Shown here: in pieces, positions 60,019 through 64,000 of the stretch
How positions within the stretch are numbered: the first letter of the stretch is position 1
Layout: each line of letters begins with the position of its first letter
NCBI RefSeq assembly: GCF_021735925.1
Contig: NZ_WMEA01000001.1
Coordinates: 1,518,001 to 1,582,000 of the forward strand
DNA length: 64,000 nt
Reading direction: 5' to 3'
Source of the DNA: Loktanella sp. M215
Lineage (GTDB): Bacteria; Pseudomonadota; Alphaproteobacteria; Rhodobacterales; Rhodobacteraceae
Made by a program: the position numbers and the translations under genes
Notes under the pieces: generated by a model
Told to the model about the DNA's origin: nothing
What the model saw: only the letters and a program-made list of their open reading frames with translations
Database searches by the model: none

Positions 60019-60624
60019 TCAGGCCGGGACGACGGTGGCCTGCATCGCGTCCCGCGCCATGAACGTCTTGTGCCACGCGGCCAGATCCGCATGGCCGTCG
60101 CGCCAGCCGCGCGCGTCGTGGCGCAGGTCGATATAGGCCAGCGCGCAGGCCACGCCGATCTGCCCCATGTCCAGCGGCCCCGTCAGATGCGACATCCAGC
60201 GCGAGTCGATGGCGGCAATGGCCCGGTGGGCCTTGGCCCATTGCGCCTCTACCCATTCGGGCGACTGCTGTGCCTCGGGCCGCATCCGCGCCTCGTAGGT
60301 CATGGAGAGGGCTGCTTCCATGATGCCGTCGGCGGTGGCCTCCAGCGTCAGAACCTCCCACAGGCGGGCCTGCGGATAGAACGCCGTGCCGGCATGGTCG
60401 TTCAGGAATCGCGTGATGACCCGGCTGTCATAGATCGCGGGACCGTGGTCGCGCAGCAGGGCGGGGATCTTGCCCAGCGGATTGGCAGCGGCCACGGCCG
60501 TGTCGGTCGCCGTCGGCGAGGTCGAGACGTTGACCTCCTCCACGGTGTCCATCAGGTCCGCCTCGCGCAGCAGGACGCGGCATTTGCGGGCAAAGGGTGA
60601 GGCGGGCGACATCAGCAGTTTCAT
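60019..60624 (-). CDS. Glutathione S-transferase
   Basis: A 201-residue GST: N-terminal thioredoxin-like domain with MSPASPFARKCRVLL and the glutathione-site NPLGKIPALL and YDSRVITRFL (SR pattern), then an all-helical domain with MGQIGVACALAYIDLRH. The class and substrate are not decided. CCGGATCCCG lies ahead of the ATG at 60624; an upstream Met extension is unlikely. Confidence 0.92.
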   Translation of the reverse strand: MKLLMSPASPFARKCRVLLREADLMDTVEEVNVSTSPTATDTAVAAANPLGKIPALLRDHGPAIYDSRVITRFLNDHAGTAFYPQARLWEVLTLEATADGIMEAALSMTYEARMRPEAQQSPEWVEAQWAKAHRAIAAIDSRWMSHLTGPLDMGQIGVACALAYIDLRHDARGWRDGHADLAAWHKTFMARDAMQATVVPA

Positions 60625-60717
60625 CGGGATCCGGTCCTTGTGAAGATTGCCGAAAGCCAATCACACCGCCCACCGTCTGGCAAGCTGCTGTGGCGGGCCG
60701 CAACGATGACCGGAGGC

Positions 60718-61476
60718 CTAGTCCAGCGTATCCAGCGGCTGAAACACCATGCCGTCCGGAGTGACCTGCACCAGTGCCGCGACGCCGAAAACGTCGCGCA
60801 CAACGGATGGCGTCAGCACCGCCTGCGGTGGACCGTCGGCCACCATCCCGCCTGTGTCGAGCACGATCAGGCGGGTGCAATGCCGCGCGGCGAGGCCCAG
60901 ATCGTGCAGGGACACGATCACCGACCGCCCCTCTGCCGCGAGGGCTGTGAAGCGCTTCATCGTGCCGATCTGATGCGCGAGGTCGAGGCCCGCAATCGGC
61001 TCGTCCGCCATCAGCAAGGGCGCCTCTTGCGCCAGGGCGCGCGCGATCAGGACGCGCGCCTGTTCGCCGCCCGACAGCCGGGTGGCCACGCGGTGGCGAA
61101 AGGCGGTCAGGTCCATGCGGTCGATCGCGCTGTCGACGGCGGCGCGGTCCGCGGCAGTCGGGGTCTGGCCCGCTGCCAGATGCGGCGTGCGTCCCAGCAG
61201 GACCAGCGTCGCCACATCGACCGGCCATGCAATCTCCCGCGCCTGCGGCAACCACGCCACGGCACGGCCCCGCGCGCGGGGCGACAGCGCGGCCAGCGAA
61301 CTGTGGCCCGTGGCGGGGATCAGCCCGAGCGCCGCGCGCATCAGCGTGGTCTTGCCGGCGCCATTGGGGCCGATCAGGCCGACGACCTCTCCTGCACCCA
61401 CGCTCAGGTCGATGTCGCGCAGAACGGTCCGGCTGCGGCGCGTCACGCCAAGGCTGCGCAGGGTCAGCAGGGTCAT
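60718..61476 (-). CDS. ABC importer ATP-binding protein (FecE/BtuD type)
   Basis: ATPase of 252 residues for a cobalamin- or siderophore-type importer: Walker A GPNGAGKTT, AWLPQAREIAWPVDVATLVL, signature LSGGEQARVLIARALA, Walker B LLMADEPIAGLD, His loop VSLHDLGLA. The start is the ATG at 61476, overlapping the permease stop by 4 bases; the frame upstream is antisense or out of register. Confidence 0.92.
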   Translation of the reverse strand: MTLLTLRSLGVTRRSRTVLRDIDLSVGAGEVVGLIGPNGAGKTTLMRAALGLIPATGHSSLAALSPRARGRAVAWLPQAREIAWPVDVATLVLLGRTPHLAAGQTPTAADRAAVDSAIDRMDLTAFRHRVATRLSGGEQARVLIARALAQEAPLLMADEPIAGLDLAHQIGTMKRFTALAAEGRSVIVSLHDLGLAARHCTRLIVLDTGGMVADGPPQAVLTPSVVRDVFGVAALVQVTPDGMVFQPLDTLD

Positions 61477-62456
61477 GGCACGTCCCGCCGTGTGCGATAG
61501 ATCAGGTGCAGGAACAGCGGCGCGCCGATTAGGGCGGTTACGACCCCCAGCTTCAGGTCGCGGTCCGGCAGGATCGCCCGCACCGCGATATCGGCCGCCA
61601 GCACCATGGCGGACCCTCCCAGCGCCGAGGCGAACAGCAACCGCCCGGGCCGCGCGCCGACAAACGGGCGCAGCAGATGCGGCACGACCAGCCCGACGAA
61701 GCCGATGGCGCCAGCGACAGCCGTCGAGGCACCGACGACCGCTGCCGTGCCGAAGATCAGCGTCAGGCGCATCCTGCGCAGTCCGATGCCCATCGCCTCT
61801 GCCGCGTCCTCGCCCAGCGTCAGGGCGTCCAAGCCGCGCGACAGGGTCGCCAGTGCGATGGCGCCCACCACGATCAGCGGCAGGGCGACCCAGACATGGG
61901 TCATTGACCGGTCGGCCAGCGACCCCATCATCCAGAACACGATCTCGTTCGCGGCAAAGGGATTGGGCGACAGGTTGAGCACCAGTGCCGTCAGGGCACC
62001 CGCCAATGCCGAAATGGCGATCCCGGCAAGGATCAGGCTCAGCGACGATCCCCGCGGCCCCGCCAGCAGCAGCACCGCACAGACCCCCACCACCGCGCCC
62101 GCCAGCGCCGCCAGCGGCAACCCCAGCGCCCATGTCGCGGCAAACCCCGTCTGGATCGCCAGCACGGCCCCCAAGGCCGCCGACCCCGACACGCCGATCA
62201 GGCCGGGGTCCGCCAGCGGATTGCGTAGATAGCCTTGCATCGCCGCCCCCGCCAGGCCCAGCGCGCCGCCGATCATCAGGCCCAGCAGGGCGCGTGGCAG
62301 GCGGATTTCGCGCATCACGAGGGTCATCGGGCCGTCGCCGCCAAGGATCAGCGCCCGCAGGCTGGGGACAGGTCCGATGTGGGCGGGACCGATCAGCAGG
62401 GCCGCGACGAAAAGCACGGCGACCAGCGTGGACAGGATCAGCGTCAGCCGCGTCAT
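61473..62456 (-). CDS. ABC importer permease (FecCD/BtuC family)
   Basis: A 327-residue permease with about ten membrane helices and the FecCD motifs RLPRALLGLMIGGALGLAGA, GVSGSAALGAV and the coupling-loop region GFVGLVVPHLLRPFVGA. It transports vitamin B12, heme or iron siderophores. It overlaps the binding-protein gene and the ATPase gene by 4 bases on each side. Confidence 0.93.
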   Translation of the reverse strand: MTRLTLILSTLVAVLFVAALLIGPAHIGPVPSLRALILGGDGPMTLVMREIRLPRALLGLMIGGALGLAGAAMQGYLRNPLADPGLIGVSGSAALGAVLAIQTGFAATWALGLPLAALAGAVVGVCAVLLLAGPRGSSLSLILAGIAISALAGALTALVLNLSPNPFAANEIVFWMMGSLADRSMTHVWVALPLIVVGAIALATLSRGLDALTLGEDAAEAMGIGLRRMRLTLIFGTAAVVGASTAVAGAIGFVGLVVPHLLRPFVGARPGRLLFASALGGSAMVLAADIAVRAILPDRDLKLGVVTALIGAPLFLHLIYRTRRDVP

Positions 62457-63289
62457 CGCCCGGTGTCCTGCAGGTCACGCCGCAGACCCGCCATCGTGTC
62501 GATGGCCCGCAGCACGAAGGGCGTGCCGCAGACCCAGTCGCGGTCCATCATCAGCGCACCGGGCTGCCCGGCCCGCAGGGCGGCGATCACCGGGTGATCC
62601 ATGATCTCCTCTGACCGCGAAAAGCCCGCGTAGGGGACGCTGGTGATGACCGTGTCGGGGGCGGACATCGCCAGCACCTCCAGCGGCAGAAAGCCACCGT
62701 CGGCAAAGGCCGCCTCTGCCGCGACATTGTCCAGACCCGCGGTCGAGAGGATCTGCCCGGCAAGCGTCTGATCGCCCGAGGTGTAGCCATTGGCGGAGTA
62801 GAGCGCGGCTCGCGGGTTTGCGGTGGTGTCGGTCACGTAAGCCGCAAGCCGCGCCCGGTAATCCGCGACCAGCGTTGCCGCCTTGCCCTGCTGACCCAAA
62901 GCATCGCCCATCTGCGTCAGAAGCACGGCAATATCGTCCAGCGTATAGGCCGGTTCGAACATGACGACCGGAATGCCAAGACGGTCCAGCATCTGCACCG
63001 TGGCGCGCCGGGTAAAGGTCCCTGCGATCACGAGGTCGGGCTGCATCAGGTAGATTTCCTCTGCCAGACCGTAGTTCAGGGTGTAGCCCGCCGCGACCTC
63101 GGCCATGGCGGACCCGCGCGGATCGGCAGAGAGGGTCGAGACCGACAGAAGCTGACCCTCGCCCGCCACAAGCATCGCAAGCTGATCCGTGCACAGGTTC
63201 ATCGACACGACACGCCGGGGCGCGTCGGCGTGGGCCGGGGCGGCGGCCAGCGCCGCCAGCCACAGGACAAGGGCCCTAGAACCGCGCAT
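62453..63289 (-). CDS. ABC importer periplasmic binding protein (BtuF/FepB type)
   Basis: A 278-residue precursor with a signal peptide (RALVLWLAALAAAPAHA), then the Peripla_BP_2 opening RRVVSMNLCTDQLAMLVA and GLAEEIYLMQPDLVIAGTF. VSMNLCTDQLAM is frequent in B12-type and heme-type binding proteins of this family. The ATG at 63289 overlaps the receptor gene by 14 bases; an ATG four codons earlier is possible. Neighbours give the whole uptake path: receptor, binding protein, permease, ATPase. Confidence 0.88.
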   Translation of the reverse strand: MRGSRALVLWLAALAAAPAHADAPRRVVSMNLCTDQLAMLVAGEGQLLSVSTLSADPRGSAMAEVAAGYTLNYGLAEEIYLMQPDLVIAGTFTRRATVQMLDRLGIPVVMFEPAYTLDDIAVLLTQMGDALGQQGKAATLVADYRARLAAYVTDTTANPRAALYSANGYTSGDQTLAGQILSTAGLDNVAAEAAFADGGFLPLEVLAMSAPDTVITSVPYAGFSRSEEIMDHPVIAALRAGQPGALMMDRDWVCGTPFVLRAIDTMAGLRRDLQDTGR

Positions 63290-64000
63290 TGACGCCGACA
63301 TAACCCGCGCGGCCGCGCGTCGCGTAACCCCAGACATCGACGGCCGGATCGTCGAACAGGTTGGTGACCCGCCCTGTCAGCGTGACACGCGCGGTCAGGT
63401 CATACTGCGCGGCCACGTCGACGGTGGTATAGGCCGGCAGCTTTGCCGTCTCATAGGCGCCAAAGAACTGCGCGTCATAGTTGCCAGAGACGTGCCTGAC
63501 ATCCGCCGACACCAGCCCGCGCCCGCCGAAGGTGTCCAGCGTCCCGCCCACCGTCAGCGTGTTGCGGGGGCGGCGCTGTTCCACGCTGCCGTCCGGGTTC
63601 GTGGCATCAAGGTAGGTATAGGCCATCCGCAGCGCGAGTGTATCCGTCGCCTGCAGGGTCCCCGTCAACTCGATCCCCTGCCGGTTGCTGTCGCCGGACT
63701 GGTTGACGAAGCTGAAGGTGCCCGCACCGGTGGCGACATCGGTGATCTCGTCGGTCAGCACTTCGTTGAAATAGGTCACGTCAAGCGTGCCGCGCCCGTC
63801 CAGCACCGGCAGCGTCACACCCACGTCGAAACTGGTGTTCCGCTCGGGCGTCAGGGCGGGGTTGCCGACATAGCCGAAGTCGGTGGCGTAAAGTTCGAAA
63901 TAGGACGGGTTCACGATACCGACCCCGGCAGAGGCATGCAGCCGCGCGCCGCTTTGCCCGACGGGATAGGACAGGCCGACGTTCCAGGTCGCCGCATCCT
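63276..64000 (-). CDS. TonB-dependent receptor, C-terminal part (5' end outside window)
   Basis: The last 241 codons of an outer-membrane receptor; the frame runs off the right edge. It shows the repeated beta-strand pattern and TonB receptor C-terminal hallmarks: NPSYFELYATDFGYVGNPAL with the ERN/SFDVGV pattern (LTPERNTSFDVGVTL), ending in VGVNARF. This segment resembles BtuB-like vitamin B12 receptors, and it heads an operon with an ABC importer, which agrees with cobalamin uptake but does not exclude siderophores. Confidence 0.9.
   Translation of the reverse strand, partial: DAATWNVGLSYPVGQSGARLHASAGVGIVNPSYFELYATDFGYVGNPALTPERNTSFDVGVTLPVLDGRGTLDVTYFNEVLTDEITDVATGAGTFSFVNQSGDSNRQGIELTGTLQATDTLALRMAYTYLDATNPDGSVEQRRPRNTLTVGGTLDTFGGRGLVSADVRHVSGNYDAQFFGAYETAKLPAYTTVDVAAQYDLTARVTLTGRVTNLFDDPAVDVWGYATRGRAGYVGVNARF

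Overview
This is a high-GC chromosomal window from an alphaproteobacterium, almost certainly a marine Rhodobacteraceae (Roseobacter group). The signs are the division-site ATPase MipZ, the petABC (fbcFBC) cytochrome bc1 operon, an rpsP/rimM/trmD/rplS/rpmE ribosomal block next to ffh, a zinc-free L31, DUF1523, DUF1285, DUF4159 and BKACE families, and short intergenic elements of a kind I associate with this family. It is dense core-genome DNA. I see no phage, insertion sequence, CRISPR array, tRNA or rRNA. Genus-level assignment is not possible from sequence reading alone.

Layout. 1-3.1 kb: glycolate oxidase genes glcDEF (minus strand, glcF cut by the window edge). 3.1-10.8 kb: a DUF599 protein, then a four-gene minus-strand set MoxR AAA ATPase / DUF58 / BatA-DUF4159 / vWA-amidotransferase-like membrane protein. 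10.8-16.5 kb: DUF1285, a GAF histidine kinase, a succinate-semialdehyde-type dehydrogenase, an alpha/beta hydrolase, and an S58 (DmpA-like) peptidase beside an unknown protein. 16.7-21.2 kb: an orphan creatinase, an L,D-transpeptidase, a run of small membrane proteins ending in DUF1523, and a gene broken by one frameshift. 21.2-29.2 kb: a two-part aldehyde dehydrogenase with deoC, an AraC regulator and an alpha-glucosidase, a rhodanese and galE. 29.3-31.5 kb: a four-gene envelope/stress-like module (two YqjD-like helical proteins, a holin-superfamily protein, DUF3618).

31.5-38.9 kb: a Crp/Fnr regulator facing a BKACE enzyme; a LysR regulator facing a ring-cleaving dioxygenase plus esterase pair (MhqO/MhqD-like, probably quinone detoxification); mipZ; an RhlE-type RNA helicase; thioredoxin 2. 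38.9-47.2 kb: isochorismatase-family hydrolase, then the translation block read leftwards as ffh, two GNAT acetyltransferases, chorismate mutase, rpsP, rimM, two sulfotransferase-like genes, a DUF1328 peptide, trmD, rplS, rpmE. The sulfotransferase pair sits inside this normally conserved block with a 4-bp overlap to rimM. 47.3-52.8 kb: DoxX, an HSL-type esterase, LysR, PRC-barrel, aroC and a dicarboxylate/amino-acid symporter. 52.9-56.2 kb: a TPP riboswitch driving thiBPQ (thiamine uptake). 56.2-60.6 kb: petABC, an outer-membrane beta-barrel and a glutathione transferase. 60.7-64 kb: an ABC importer with a TonB-dependent receptor, most likely for vitamin B12 or a siderophore.

Points for a second look: two families of dispersed short elements that sit at gene starts and ends, a pair of them flanking the DUF4159 gene in inverted orientation; the sulfotransferase pair inside the rimM-trmD interval; the MoxR/DUF58/DUF4159 set; the 29-31 kb envelope module; and several perfect inverted repeats in promoter regions.
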